From an uncultured Ruminococcus sp. (GTDB taxonomy: Bacteria > Bacillota > Clostridia > Oscillospirales > CAG-272), in contig CADBKZ010000020.1 of the NCBI GenBank assembly GCA_902795355.1, positions 55,528 to 119,527 of the forward strand: a stretch of DNA of 64,000 bases, read 5' to 3'. The notes under the pieces were generated by a model, which saw only the letters and a list, made by a program, of their open reading frames with translations, had not been told where the DNA came from and made no database searches. Below are positions 9,221-18,069 of this stretch, in pieces (the stretch's first letter is position 1; every line of letters begins with the position of its first letter). Both the position numbers and the translations under genes were made by a program.

Positions 9221-10600
9221 TCAGCGGCCGCCCACCGTAATGGTGGAAACGCGGATCAGCGGTTGGCCAACGTTGGTGGGAATGCTGCCGCTCGCCGCGC
9301 CGCACATGCCGGTGCCGCAATCGAGGTTCTGCCCCACCATGTCAATGTTCATAAGGATCTCGGAGCCGGTGCCGACGAGCGACGCGCCGCGCACGGCCTC
9401 GCAGATCTTGCCGTTCCGGACGAGGTACCCCTCGTTCACGGCGAAGTTGAACGCGCCGGTCAGGGGGTTGACCGACCCGCCGCCCATGTTCTTGCAATAA
9501 AGCCCGTATTCCATCGAGGCAATGATATCCTCGTTGCGGTCGGGGCCGTTGGCAATGAAGGTGTTGGTCATGCGCGAGGTGGCTTCAAAGGTGTAGTCCT
9601 GACGCCGCCCGCTTCCTGTTGTGGGCATTCCCATGCGGCGGGAACCCAAGCGGTCGATCATATAGTTTTTCAGAATGCCGTTCTCAATCAGCACGTTGCG
9701 CTGCGTGGGGGTGCCCTCGTCGTCAATGTTGACCGAGCCCCACGCGTTCGGAATGGTGCCGTCGTCAATGGCGGTCACTTTTTCGTTCGCAATCTTCTGT
9801 CCGAGTTTTCCGGCCATTTGCGAGGCTCCGATGGACACCGACGAGGCTTCGAGCGAATGCCCGCACGCCTCGTGGAAGATCACGCCGCCGAACCCGTTTT
9901 CAATGGCCACGGTCATCACGCCCGCGGGGCAGTAGCCGGCGTTCAGGTTGACCACCGCCTGCCGCGCGGCTTCCCGACCCACGTCGGCGGGCCGGATGGT
10001 TTCAAACATTTCCATGCCCATGCCGCGCCCGGGGCCGTAAAACCCGTCCTGATTCTCGCCGCCGCGCGCCGCGACCGCGCGAATGGCGATCCGCGTGCGG
10101 ATATGGCGGTCGGTGGCGTAAAGCCCCTCGGTGTTGGCGATCAGAATGGTGTGGTCCACGCCCATCAGCGATCCCGACACCTGCGAAATGGTCTCGTCGT
10201 ATTCCTTGGCGGCAAAGCACCCCTCGCGGAGCAGGTCGGCGCGCTCTTTCGCGTCCGCATCGGTGGGAATGCGGCGGGCGGGGTGAACGTTCGGGAATAT
10301 GCGCTCCCGCAGGCGGACGGCGGCGGTGTGTTTCAGGTCTCCCGCGGCCGCGGCCACCGCGGCGGCGCATTTGAGCAGCCCCTCGCGCGAGAGGTCGGAA
10401 GTGGACGCGTAAACGGTTTTGACGCCGAGGAACGCGCGGATGCCCGCGCCGGAGAGCAGGTTGTCCCCGACGCGCTCAATTTTGCCGTCCATCAGCGAAA
10501 CGCTGTTGTTCCGCGTGTTTTCGGCGTAAAGTTCCGCAAAGTCGGCGCCGGTGGAAATTGCAATGCTCAACGCCTCTTCCGCAAGTTGTTTTCGGATCAT
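9221..10600 (-). CDS. tldD: TldD metalloprotease subunit
   Basis: Start placed at 10600 (459 residues) with AGGAG seven bases upstream. The open frame runs further upstream, but only by reading through the promoter and over purC. The catalytic zinc motif HEACGH is in GGVIFHEACGHSLEAS near residue 235. The length is typical of TldD (about 460-480). TldD carries the active site and works with TldE, encoded next. The consensus promoter at 10631-10659 drives the run tldD-pmbA-acyltransferase and possibly the TRIC gene. Divergent to purC. Confidence 0.94.
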   Translation of the reverse strand: MIRKQLAEEALSIAISTGADFAELYAENTRNNSVSLMDGKIERVGDNLLSGAGIRAFLGVKTVYASTSDLSREGLLKCAAAVAAAAGDLKHTAAVRLRERIFPNVHPARRIPTDADAKERADLLREGCFAAKEYDETISQVSGSLMGVDHTILIANTEGLYATDRHIRTRIAIRAVAARGGENQDGFYGPGRGMGMEMFETIRPADVGREAARQAVVNLNAGYCPAGVMTVAIENGFGGVIFHEACGHSLEASSVSIGASQMAGKLGQKIANEKVTAIDDGTIPNAWGSVNIDDEGTPTQRNVLIENGILKNYMIDRLGSRRMGMPTTGSGRRQDYTFEATSRMTNTFIANGPDRNEDIIASMEYGLYCKNMGGGSVNPLTGAFNFAVNEGYLVRNGKICEAVRGASLVGTGSEILMNIDMVGQNLDCGTGMCGAASGSIPTNVGQPLIRVSTITVGGR

Positions 10601-10630
10601 AAACGTCTCCTTTCGGTTCTTTCTGGATTT

Positions 10631-10659
10631 ATTATACTCTGTCCGGCGGGAAATGTCAA
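10631..10659 (-). promoter_or_regulatory. Consensus SigA promoter of the tldD operon
   Basis: On the minus strand TTGACA (10654-10659), 17-bp spacer, TATAAT (10631-10636), about 30 bp upstream of the tldD start. Confidence 0.9.
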
Positions 10660-10807
10660 GCCGCGGAGCCGGAAAAAAGCGAAAAAAGCCGTCCCGCGCC
10701 CGAACTTTTCCGCGCGATGGGGCGTCTTTCCGAATTTTGGATAAAAAACGCGGCGAAACGGTCGGTTTTTTTATGGGAACCACCAGCGGGAATTTTGCCC
10801 CGACCGC

Positions 10808-10836
10808 TTGACCGCGTGCAAAAAATATGGTATACT
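10808..10836 (+). promoter_or_regulatory. SigA promoter of purC
   Basis: TTGACC (10808-10813), 17-bp spacer, TATACT (10831-10836). The leader to the start is about 45 bases, too short for a purine riboswitch, and none is visible. Confidence 0.8.
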
Positions 10837-10888
10837 TTATATATCCATATCGCGCGCCGCGCGCAAATTGCCAAACGGAGGGTTTATG

Positions 10889-11602
10889 ATGCAAAAAACG
10901 GTTCAACTCTACGAGGGAAAAGCCAAAAAGGTGTTCGCCACCGAAAATCCCGATTATGTCATCGTTTCCTACAAGGACGACGCCACCGCGCTCGACGGCC
11001 TGAAAAAAGGCACCATCGGCGGCAAAGGCGTTATCAACAACCGCATGTCCAATTTCCTGATGCAGCTGCTCGAAAAAGAGGGCGTTCCAACGCACTACGT
11101 CGAGGAGCTTTCCGACCGTGAGACCGTGGTGCGCAAAGTGACCATTCTCCCGCTGGAAGTGATCATCCGCAACATCTCCGCGGGGCATTTCGCCCAGCGA
11201 TACGGCGTGGAAGAGGGGATTGTGTTCGATTCTCCCACCATTGAGTTCTCCTACAAGAACGACGACCTGCACGACCCGCTTCTCAACGCCTACCACGCCA
11301 TTGCGCTCCGTCTTGCCACGCGCGAGGAGATCGAGCTGGTCAAGTCGCTTGCGTTCCGCGTCAACGACATTCTCAAAGCCTACTTCAAGGGGATCGGCGT
11401 AACGCTTGTGGATTTCAAGCTCGAGTTCGGCAAAACGTCCGACGGCCGCATCGTCCTTGCGGACGAGATCTCGCCCGACACCTGCCGCTTCTGGGACGCG
11501 AAAACCGGCGAAAAGCTGGATAAGGACCGTTTCCGCCGCGATATGGGCGGCGTTGAGGACGCCTACAACGAAATGAAACGCCGCGTTCTTGGCGAACAGT
11601 AA
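10889..11602 (+). CDS. purC: SAICAR synthase (phosphoribosylaminoimidazole-succinocarboxamide synthase)
   Basis: A 237-residue protein that ligates aspartate to CAIR with ATP in de novo purine synthesis. Family motifs are [10 protein letters not shown] at the N-terminus, [13 protein letters not shown] in the middle, and [13 protein letters not shown] near the C-terminus. Two consecutive ATG codons are available (10886 and 10889). GGAGGG at 10877-10882 gives spacings of three and six bases, so the second is preferred. The length agrees with bacterial PurC (about 235-245). It stands alone here, away from other pur genes, with its own promoter. Confidence 0.95.
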   Translation: MQKTVQLYEGKAKKVFATENPDYVIVSYKDDATALDGLKKGTIGGKGVINNRMSNFLMQLLEKEGVPTHYVEELSDRETVVRKVTILPLEVIIRNISAGHFAQRYGVEEGIVFDSPTIEFSYKNDDLHDPLLNAYHAIALRLATREEIELVKSLAFRVNDILKAYFKGIGVTLVDFKLEFGKTSDGRIVLADEISPDTCRFWDAKTGEKLDKDRFRRDMGGVEDAYNEMKRRVLGEQ

Positions 11603-11636
11603 GGATAAGACAAAGGATAAGACAAAGGATAAGACC
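11602..11636 (+). repeat. Three tandem 12-base units after purC
   Basis: The unit AGGATAAGACAA is repeated three times (the last is incomplete), starting at the last base of the purC stop codon and ending just before a long hairpin. Slippage could change copy number. Confidence 0.8.
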
Positions 11637-11638
11637 GC

Positions 11639-11690
11639 GGGAAAGGGGAGAAAACTTTTTGGAAAAAGTTTTCTCCCCTTTCCCGCACCC
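11639..11690 (+). terminator. Long perfect hairpin after purC
   Basis: A perfect 22-bp inverted repeat (11639-11660 with 11663-11684) with a two-base loop, followed by a C/T-rich tract. The stem itself contains a T5 and an A5 run. It probably stops transcription from both sides between convergent purC and sigE. It is longer than a normal terminator and resembles the hairpins at 18073-18128 and 34655-34706. Confidence 0.65.
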
Positions 11691-11759
11691 TTTTCCCTTT
11701 TTCAAAAACTTAAAAAAGTTTGCGGAATCATGTAAAAACGGACCTTTGAAAGCGGGGCA

Positions 11760-12640
11760 GAAAGTTTGCTCCTGCCCCTGCGGGCGAAACGAGAAAACAG
11801 ACAATCGGCAAGCCTCATCCATAAGTCGCTTGCGACTTTGCCACCATTCCCCCAAGGGGAAGGCTCATAATGTTCGCAAACAGTGGGAAATCAGCGAAAT
11901 GCGTTTTTTCCAATGTGTTGTAACTTGAAGCCTTCCCCTTGGGGGAAGGTGTCACCGTAGGTGACGGATGAGGCTTCCGCTTGCCTGTTACTTCGCCTCG
12001 CCCTTGGGGAGAGGTGGATTGGAGCGAAGCGACAAGACGGAGAGGGTTATATAAGCGAAATATTCAACCGCCCTCTCCTGCTGCTTGCAGCATAAGCTCT
12101 TCCCCGAGGGGGAGCCTTGAAGAAACTGCCCATTGGAAAGCCTCATCCGTCAGACAATCGAGGCTTCCCCGCCTCTCTGTCTGACACCTTCTCCGATGGG
12201 AGAAGGCTCACGGAGTTTGCGGACAGCGGGAAGAAAGCAGAAACAATTTATTACCAACGAATAGTTGCTTGAAGCCTTCCCCTTGGGGGAAGGTGGCCGC
12301 GGAGCGGCCGGATGAGGCTTCCGTTTGTTTGTTACTTTGCCTCGCCCTCTGGGAGAGGTGGATTGGAGCGAAGCGACAAGACGGAGAGGGTTAAACCTGT
12401 GGTTTTATTTCAACAACCCTCTCCGTCAGGCTCACAGGTTCGCCTGCCACCTCTCCCCGAGGGCGAGGCTTGAAGTAACTGCAAGCGTGCGCGACACCTC
12501 CCCAAGGAGGAGGTAAAGCAACAACCATGCGGAAAAGCGAAAGACGTTTATTTTATCCAAATGGCAACAACTTAAAACCTCCACCTTTGGGGGAGGTGGC
12601 AGGCGACGCAGGAGCCTGACGGAAGGAGTTTTTCCCCGTG
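11760..12640. repeat. Palindromic cassette island 2
   Basis: About 1 kb between the purC hairpin and sigE holds no credible gene. Cassettes with the outer hairpin CCTTCCCC/GGGGAAGG and tail CGGATGAGGCTTCC occur with three different inner hairpins: TCACCGTAGGTGA (about 11930-11970), GCCGCGGAGCGGC (about 12270-12320), and, in reverse, a CAAGTCGCTTGCGACTT type (about 11815-11870). A second cassette class (GCCTCGCCC..GAGAGGTGG..GACGGAGAGGGTT) appears at about 11995-12045 and 12345-12390. A GGGGGAGGTGG..CTGACGGAAGGAG cassette lies at 12578-12630. Confidence 0.85.
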
Positions 12641-12748
12641 TCCGCTCTTTCCCCCGTCGGCGAACGCAGAAAGTTGCCGTTCGTCGGCAAACCGTTTTTT
12701 CTGCATGTCTTTTTCAATCCGACTCTTTCTTCAATCCGGCCGCGGGGG

Positions 12749-13450
12749 TTACAGCAAACCCGCAATCCGGTCGCGCAGGTGGGTCAGAATGCGTTTTTCG
12801 AGCCGCGAAATGTAGGATTGCGAAATCCCCATCAGGTCGGCCACCTCTTTTTGGGTCATCTCCGTGCCGTCGCGAAACCCGTAGCGCAGCTCGATCAGCT
12901 CCCGCTCGCGCGGCGACAAGGACGCCACCGCGGCGCGAACGGCGGCGCGCTCCTCGCGCTGTTCCATTTCGTAGGAAACCGTGTCTTCTTCGCTCCCGAG
13001 AACGTCCGAGAGGAGCAGCTCGTTGCCGTCCCAATCCATGTTGAGCGGTTCGTCCATGGAAACTTCCATGCGGGCGGAGCCGCGCTTGCGGATGTACATC
13101 AGAATTTCGTTCTCGATGCACCGCGAGGCGTAGGTGGCGAGCTTGATGTTTTTATCGGCGCGGAAGGTGTTGATCGCCTTCATCAGCCCCACGGTGCCGA
13201 TGGAAATCAGGTCCTCAATGCCGGTTCCCGTGTTGTCGAACCGCTTGGCGATGAACACGACCAGCCGCAAATTGTGCTCCACAAGAACGTCCCGCGCCTC
13301 TTCCTCGTCGATGCGCGCGATCCATTCGGCCTCTTCGGCGGGGGAGAGCGGCGGGGGCAGAACGTCCGGCCCGTTGATGTAATAGACCCCGCGCGGCCGA
13401 CGGCGGCGGGCAAACCACGCGCGAATCCGCGCGAACAAACGAAACAGCAT
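12749..13450 (-). CDS. sigE: RNA polymerase sporulation sigma factor SigE (pro-sigma-E)
   Basis: A 233-residue sigma-70 protein that matches SigE almost throughout. It has region 2 with NLRLVVFIAKRFDNTG and ATYASRCIENEILMYIRK, then the diagnostic DEPLNMDWDGNELLLSDVLG, and region 4 ending in GISQSYISRLEKRI. The first 27 or so residues (MLFRLFARIRAWFARRRR..) form a basic amphipathic pro-sequence of the kind removed by SpoIIGA before activity in the mother cell. Start 13450 is supported by AAGGAG 11 bases upstream. It lies downstream of spoIIGA. In most Clostridia sigG follows sigE; here only repeats follow. Confidence 0.96.
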   Translation of the reverse strand: MLFRLFARIRAWFARRRRPRGVYYINGPDVLPPPLSPAEEAEWIARIDEEEARDVLVEHNLRLVVFIAKRFDNTGTGIEDLISIGTVGLMKAINTFRADKNIKLATYASRCIENEILMYIRKRGSARMEVSMDEPLNMDWDGNELLLSDVLGSEEDTVSYEMEQREERAAVRAAVASLSPRERELIELRYGFRDGTEMTQKEVADLMGISQSYISRLEKRILTHLRDRIAGLL

Positions 13451-13582
13451 AAAAGGGAACGCTCCTTTCGGATGGAATAAATGAAATTTTGATTTTGGTC
13501 GGTCGCCGCTCCGCCGCGGCTTCGGGCGGAATCGGCTTTCGGGAGACGGAGCCCGCACGAGAAACTTCACGGTTCTGCGCGT

Positions 13583-14449
13583 TCAGGGCGGCAGAAGGGC
13601 GTCGAAACCGGCGGCTTTTTCGCCGAGCGGGGCGGGAGCGATCAGGCAATCGCAGGGGCGGGACCCCGCGCGGTCGGTCACGGTCAGCGAATCGGGAACG
13701 ATCGCCGTCAGAAGCGCGGAACCCGTCGCCGTGGAAGCGGGGATCAGGCGCAGGCGGCGCGCCGCGGAATGGTCGGATTCAAACCGCATGCGCCGCGGGT
13801 CGCCAACGGGCAGGAACACCTGCGGGGGAAGCACGGCGCGCAGGCGGTCGGAACGGCAGAGGATCACCGCCCGCCCCGAGGTCGGGTCGCGGAGCAGGTT
13901 GCCCGTATCCACCATGGCGCGGAGTTTTACGGCGCGGCCGAACAGAACGGCTTCCACCGTTGCGGTTTTCGCGCGGCGGGAAAAGCCGAGCAACCGGCCG
14001 CCGTGGCGGGTCAACAGCCCGCCGATCAGCGCGATTGCCGCGAACAGCCAGACCGAAATGTGGTTTTCGGAAAGCGTTTCCATGGGCAGGCGCAGTTGGT
14101 TGAGCCACCAGAACAGAGCGGTCATAATGCCGCCGAGGAGCGCCGAGGTCAGAAAATAGGCGCCAACTGCGCCGAGCGCGGCGGGGAACCGTGTCCCCCG
14201 TCCCGCAAAGGCAACGGCGCAAATGGCAAACGCGGCGAGAACGTCGAGGGCCATGCCGCCCGCGCCGCCGACCCCGAGCAGCAGAACGCCGAGCGCAAAC
14301 GCCCCGCCGAACGCCGCGGCAAGGAGCAGCCGCCATCGCTTGGCGGCGCGGTGGGTCAGCGCGGCGGTCAGGTTCAGGCAGAGCAGGTCCATGCTCATGT
14401 TCACGAGAAAATAGAGGTCGGCGTAAACCTCTTGTTGCGGTTGAACCAC
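13583..14449 (-). CDS. spoIIGA: Sigma-E processing peptidase SpoIIGA
   Basis: A 288-residue protein with the SpoIIGA plan: five hydrophobic helices in the first 150 residues starting VYADLYFLVNMSMDLLCL, then a cytosolic aspartic-protease-like domain with the catalytic motif MVDTGNLLRDP near residue 185. It cleaves the SigE pro-sequence at the septal membrane after activation by SpoIIR from the forespore. The start codon is read as GTG at 14449, preceded by AGGGGG. It is 132 bases upstream of sigE on the same strand, the classical order. The presence of this pair marks an endospore-forming ancestry, though spore formation cannot be concluded from the pair alone. Confidence 0.95.
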   Translation of the reverse strand: MVQPQQEVYADLYFLVNMSMDLLCLNLTAALTHRAAKRWRLLLAAAFGGAFALGVLLLGVGGAGGMALDVLAAFAICAVAFAGRGTRFPAALGAVGAYFLTSALLGGIMTALFWWLNQLRLPMETLSENHISVWLFAAIALIGGLLTRHGGRLLGFSRRAKTATVEAVLFGRAVKLRAMVDTGNLLRDPTSGRAVILCRSDRLRAVLPPQVFLPVGDPRRMRFESDHSAARRLRLIPASTATGSALLTAIVPDSLTVTDRAGSRPCDCLIAPAPLGEKAAGFDALLPP

Positions 14450-14484
14450 CGTACCACCCCCCTCTCTCGTCGGCTTTCACACAT

Positions 14485-14518
14485 ATCATAGCAAAAAAAG
14501 CGCGATAAATTTGTCGGA
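14485..14518 (-). promoter_or_regulatory. Possible Spo0A-activated promoter of spoIIGA
   Basis: On the minus strand a -10-like TATGAT (14485-14490) lies about 36 bp before the start codon. No -35 box is found at normal spacing. Instead a sequence one mismatch from the Spo0A box (TGTCGGA on the plus strand, 14512-14518; consensus TGTCGAA) lies 21 bp upstream of the -10. That layout resembles the B. subtilis spoIIG promoter. Only one box is seen. Confidence 0.4.
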
Positions 14519-14552
14519 ATCGGGAACTTCCCGAAAATTTTTTCGGAAAGGC

Positions 14553-14581
14553 TATACATTTGGAGCGTTTTGTGATATAAT
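14553..14581 (+). promoter_or_regulatory. Extended -10 promoter of pepP
   Basis: TATACA (14553-14558), 17-bp spacer, perfect TATAAT (14576-14581) preceded by TGA, giving an extended -10. It is about 70 bp upstream of the pepP start and divergent from spoIIGA. Confidence 0.75.
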
Positions 14582-14652
14582 TAGGGTAACGCAGGCCGTT
14601 TCCGAAAGGAGACCGGCCCGATTCCCGACCCACGAAAGGATGTTTCAGAACC

Positions 14653-15744
14653 ATGTCGCTCGCACACATCAAAGCATTGCAGGCCAAACTGGCCGAGGCG
14701 GATATTGACGCCGCCCTGCTGACCGACAAACGCAACCAACGCTACATTACCGGTTTCGATTACGACGACGGCTACGCGCTCGTTACCCGAAAGAACGCCT
14801 ACCTGATTACCGATTTCCGCTACGCCGAGGCCGCCCGTGCCGCGAGCGCGGGATTTATGGAAGTGGTTGCTCCCGCGGGGCGGGGCGGCATGATGGCCTT
14901 CATTGCCGATGCGCTGGCGGGGGACGGTTGCCGCACGGTTGCCATTGAGGAAGAACAACTCTCCTACGCGGGCTTCGGCCGCATAGTGGAGCGGTTGCCC
15001 GCCGTAACCTTGGCGAGCGGCGCGTCCGCCATGCTGACGAAGCTCCGGTTGAAGAAGGACGCGGACGAACTTGCCGCCATGGCGCGCGCGCAGGCTGTGA
15101 CCGACGCGGCGTTCGCGCACATCGTTCAAGCCATCCGCCCCGACGAGATGACCGAGATCGACGTTGCGCTCGAATTGGAATTTTTCATGCGGAGTCACGG
15201 AGCCACGGGAATCGCGTTCGAGACCATCGCGGTCTCGGGGAGCGCGTCCTCGCGCCCGCACGGCGTCCCGCGCAACCAAAAGCTGGAACGCGGGTTCCTG
15301 ACCATGGATTTCGGCGCGGCGATGGACGGCTACTGCTCGGACATGACCCGCACGATTGTGATCGGGCGCGCCGACGCGGACATGAAGAAACTCTACAACA
15401 CGGTCCTGCGCGCGCAGACCGAGGCGTTGGCCGCCGCAAAAGAGGGGGCTTCCTGCCGCGGGCTGGACAAGATTGCGCGCGACATTATTGACGGCGCGGG
15501 CTACGAGGGGCGTTTCGGCCATTCGCTCGGCCACGGCGTCGGGCTTCTGATCCATGAAAACCCGTCGCTCTCGCAGGGTGCGGGCGAGTACAGCGTTCTC
15601 GAACGCGGCAACACGTTCACGGTGGAACCCGGGATCTACATCGAGGGTCTTTACGGCTGCCGCATCGAGGATATGTGCTGCATTACGCCGGACGGCAAGA
15701 TGCTGGACTTTACCCACAGCCCCAAGGATCTGATCGAGGTCTGA
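14653..15744 (+). CDS. pepP: Xaa-Pro aminopeptidase (M24 family)
   Basis: A 363-residue M24B peptidase removing N-terminal residues before proline in the cytosol. The creatinase-like N-domain holds the DIDAALLTDKRNQRYITGF segment. The catalytic domain shows the five metal ligands in order: Asp in TMDFGAAMDGYCSDMTRT (near residues 218 and 229), His in SLGHGVG (about 293), Glu in TVEPGIYI (about 324) and Glu in IEDMCC (about 338). AAAGGAT lies upstream of the ATG. In many Firmicutes this gene precedes efp; here plsY follows after 64 bases. Confidence 0.93.
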   Translation: MSLAHIKALQAKLAEADIDAALLTDKRNQRYITGFDYDDGYALVTRKNAYLITDFRYAEAARAASAGFMEVVAPAGRGGMMAFIADALAGDGCRTVAIEEEQLSYAGFGRIVERLPAVTLASGASAMLTKLRLKKDADELAAMARAQAVTDAAFAHIVQAIRPDEMTEIDVALELEFFMRSHGATGIAFETIAVSGSASSRPHGVPRNQKLERGFLTMDFGAAMDGYCSDMTRTIVIGRADADMKKLYNTVLRAQTEALAAAKEGASCRGLDKIARDIIDGAGYEGRFGHSLGHGVGLLIHENPSLSQGAGEYSVLERGNTFTVEPGIYIEGLYGCRIEDMCCITPDGKMLDFTHSPKDLIEV

Positions 15745-15808
15745 AAAACCCGCGGCGCGTTCCGCCCGAACCGCCGCGGCATGGAATGTTTTCGGAAAGG
15801 AGCCGGCC

Positions 15809-16585
15809 ATGGCCGCAACCGTTTTTTTCGCGCTCGCAGAGGAGACCCGAACCGTGGTCTGGAATCTCGTGGCGTATCTGATCGTCCGTTGGGAGCTTGC
15901 CGAGGGGTCCGCGCTCCGGTCTGTCCTGATCCTCGGCGCGGCGTTGCTCTGCATTGCCGTTCCGTATCTGCTGGGGAGCGTCAACCCCGCGGTGATCATC
16001 TCCAAAAGAATTTATAAGCGCGACGTCCGCGCCTGCGGGAGCGGCAACGCCGGCGCCACCAACATGCTCCGTACGTTCGGAAAGGGAGCGGCCGCCGCAA
16101 CCCTTTTCTGCGACCTTGCCAAAGCCGCCCTCGCGTTTTGGTTCGGCTTTTTCCTGCTGGGCATCAACGGCGCGGCCATTGCGGGATTTTTCGCGGTGTT
16201 CGGCCATATTTTCCCGATCTTTGCGAAATTCCGCGGCGGCAAAGGCGTGGCGTGCCTCGCGGCCGTTGCGCTCTGCACCAGCCCGCTGACCTTTGCGGTC
16301 GTGTTCGGCATCTGGCTCATCATCGCGCTCGGAACGCGGTATGTGTCGCTCGCGTCGGTTATGTCCGCGCTGCTCTACCCGCTGATCCTTCGCGCGTTCA
16401 CCGGCTCGGGGGCGGGGCTTTCGGTGGCCATGGCCATTCTTTCGGCCGTGTTCGTGGCGTTCCGCCACAAGGAGAACCTGCAACGCCTCTACCACGGCAA
16501 GGAGCCGAAATTGCAGCTCCGGAAAAACAAAACCGGCGAAAAGCCGGAATCTCCCGAAAAGGACAGCAAAGGAGCCGACGACTGA
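15809..16585 (+). CDS. plsY: Glycerol-3-phosphate acyltransferase PlsY
   Basis: A 258-residue membrane protein with the PlsY motifs CGSGNAGATNMLRTFG and FRGGKGVACL. It acylates glycerol-3-phosphate at position 1 using acyl-phosphate made by PlsX. It is about 50 residues longer than the usual PlsY (about 200). The extra part is N-terminal: the conserved LLGSVNPAVII helix starts only near residue 54, after a short amphipathic segment and a first helix. AAAGGAG nine bases upstream of the ATG supports the long start. The C-terminal tail is Lys/Glu-rich. It is followed four bases later by a methyltransferase gene. Confidence 0.93.
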   Translation: MAATVFFALAEETRTVVWNLVAYLIVRWELAEGSALRSVLILGAALLCIAVPYLLGSVNPAVIISKRIYKRDVRACGSGNAGATNMLRTFGKGAAAATLFCDLAKAALAFWFGFFLLGINGAAIAGFFAVFGHIFPIFAKFRGGKGVACLAAVALCTSPLTFAVVFGIWLIIALGTRYVSLASVMSALLYPLILRAFTGSGAGLSVAMAILSAVFVAFRHKENLQRLYHGKEPKLQLRKNKTGEKPESPEKDSKGADD

Positions 16586-16589
16586 CTTT

Positions 16590-17798
16590 ATGGACTTTCT
16601 TCTGTTGCTTCTGACCGCGTTCGGAAACGGAACGCTGGTCAAGGCCGTGTTTTCCAAGCCGACCGGCAAAACCGCCCTGCGAACGGTTGTGACCCCGCGC
16701 GCGGTGGGCGGCGGGACCGTTTTTCAGGCCGAGACCTTCCGCGCCGACGGCAAGGCGATCCACGAAAACATCCCGCCAGAGGATGCCGACCGCCTGCGCG
16801 CGCTGATTTCGGCGCACGGGCAGGCCAACCTGATCACGTCGGTCGGGTCCTGCGAGCTGCGAACGTCCAAATCGGGCAAAACCGCCCTGCTCGGCGGCGA
16901 AAAGCTCGCCCGCGCGCTCTCGGCCGAGGCGCCCCCGCGCGTGGAGATTGCCGCCAACAACCGCCGCAAGGCGCACATTCTGCAAGGGGACGAGCCGTTT
17001 CTGCGGCTGCTCGACGTCAGCGACGCGAACGGGCGCGTCCACGATAAAAAGCAGGCCAAATTCCGCCAGATCAACCGATTCCTCGAACTGATCCGCGATT
17101 GCCTGCCCGCGCTCCCGCAAGCGGGAGAACTCCGCGTTTGCGACCTCTGCTGCGGCAAAAGCTACCTTTCCTTTGCCGCCTACCATTATTTTGCCAACGT
17201 TCTCGGCCGGACCGTCCGGATGACGGGCGTGGACCTCAAACCCGACGTGATCGACCGCTGCAACCTTGCGGCGCGCGCCCTCGGGTGGGGCGGCCTCGAA
17301 TTCCTCTGCGGCGACGTTTCCCGCTACGACGCGGGCGGGCATGTGCATCTGGTAATTTCGCTCCACGCCTGCGATACCGCCACCGACCTTGTTCTTTCCC
17401 GCGCCGTCCGGTGGGGCGCGGACGCGATTCTTTCCACCCCCTGCTGCCACCACGAGCTGAACCACACGCTGAATTGCCCCGCGCTCGGCTTCATCGGCGC
17501 GCATTCCATGCTCCGGCAGAAGCTCTGCGACGCCGCCACCGACGCGCTCCGCCTGAAATACCTCGAAGCCTCGGGCTATTCGGTTGCCGCGCTGGAACTG
17601 ATCGACCCCGAGGAGACCCCGAAAAACATTCTGCTCCGCGGCCTGCGCGACCGGTCGTTCGACCCGCAAAGCGACCGCGCCCGCCGCCTTTGGGCGGAAT
17701 ACGAGACCGCAAAACGCTTTTTGGTAGGAGAAAACGCCCATGTTCAAGAAGCTCTTTCGCCGCAAACCGAAACCGAACAGCCGCGCCTATCGTCGTGA
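16590..17798 (+). CDS. Class I SAM-dependent methyltransferase (Methyltransf_32-like)
   Basis: A 402-residue protein. The N-terminal 150 residues are a poorly characterised domain. Residues about 150-330 are a Rossmann methyltransferase with motif I VCDLCCGKSYLSFAAY, an acidic Asp in GVDLKPDV, and the family signatures SLHACDTATD and TPCCHHEL. This group, related to METTL25/RRNAD1-type proteins, is widespread in Clostridia; RNA is a suggested substrate but none is shown. The gene starts four bases after plsY and its end overlaps the next gene by 59 bases. Confidence 0.82.
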   Translation: MDFLLLLLTAFGNGTLVKAVFSKPTGKTALRTVVTPRAVGGGTVFQAETFRADGKAIHENIPPEDADRLRALISAHGQANLITSVGSCELRTSKSGKTALLGGEKLARALSAEAPPRVEIAANNRRKAHILQGDEPFLRLLDVSDANGRVHDKKQAKFRQINRFLELIRDCLPALPQAGELRVCDLCCGKSYLSFAAYHYFANVLGRTVRMTGVDLKPDVIDRCNLAARALGWGGLEFLCGDVSRYDAGGHVHLVISLHACDTATDLVLSRAVRWGADAILSTPCCHHELNHTLNCPALGFIGAHSMLRQKLCDAATDALRLKYLEASGYSVAALELIDPEETPKNILLRGLRDRSFDPQSDRARRLWAEYETAKRFLVGENAHVQEALSPQTETEQPRLSS

Positions 17799-18069
17799 AA
17801 TGGCGGAGAAGATCGCGGGGCATCATATCCGCTACGTCACCGAGAATCGCGACGGCGTGGACGAGGTGATCGGCCGCGAGGGGAGCGTCGCCGTGCGCGA
17901 GGGGGAATTGATCGTCCATGCCTCGGCCGAAATCCTCTTCCGCTGTCGCGTAGACGACCTCGACGCGTGGGAACTGCTCTCCAAGGACGGCGTTGTTCTG
18001 ACCGCGCCCGACCTCGCCCACGGCGGGCAGCTCCGCACCATTATTGTTTATTATGTGTATTACAGGTAA
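17740..18069 (+). CDS. Small conserved protein of unknown function
   Basis: A 109-residue protein starting MFKKLFRRKPKPNSRAYRRE, a basic leader without a signal peptide. A compact alpha/beta stretch (HHIRYVTENRDGVDEVIGREG.., ending TIIVYYVYYR) follows. I do not recognise the family. The start has AGGAG ten bases upstream and lies inside the methyltransferase gene, overlapping it by 59 bases in the +1 frame. Coupled translation is therefore likely. The stop overlaps the left end of a MITE-like element by three bases. Confidence 0.75.
   Translation: MFKKLFRRKPKPNSRAYRREMAEKIAGHHIRYVTENRDGVDEVIGREGSVAVREGELIVHASAEILFRCRVDDLDAWELLSKDGVVLTAPDLAHGGQLRTIIVYYVYYR

Noticed and set aside
10837..10885. 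Purine riboswitch before purC
   Set aside because: The leader is only about 45 bases, too short for the aptamer, and no conserved core is seen.
10601..11296. Extended N-terminus of tldD by more than 200 residues
   Set aside because: It would read through the tldD promoter and most of purC on the opposite strand; the ATG at 10600 has a good ribosome binding site and gives the normal length.
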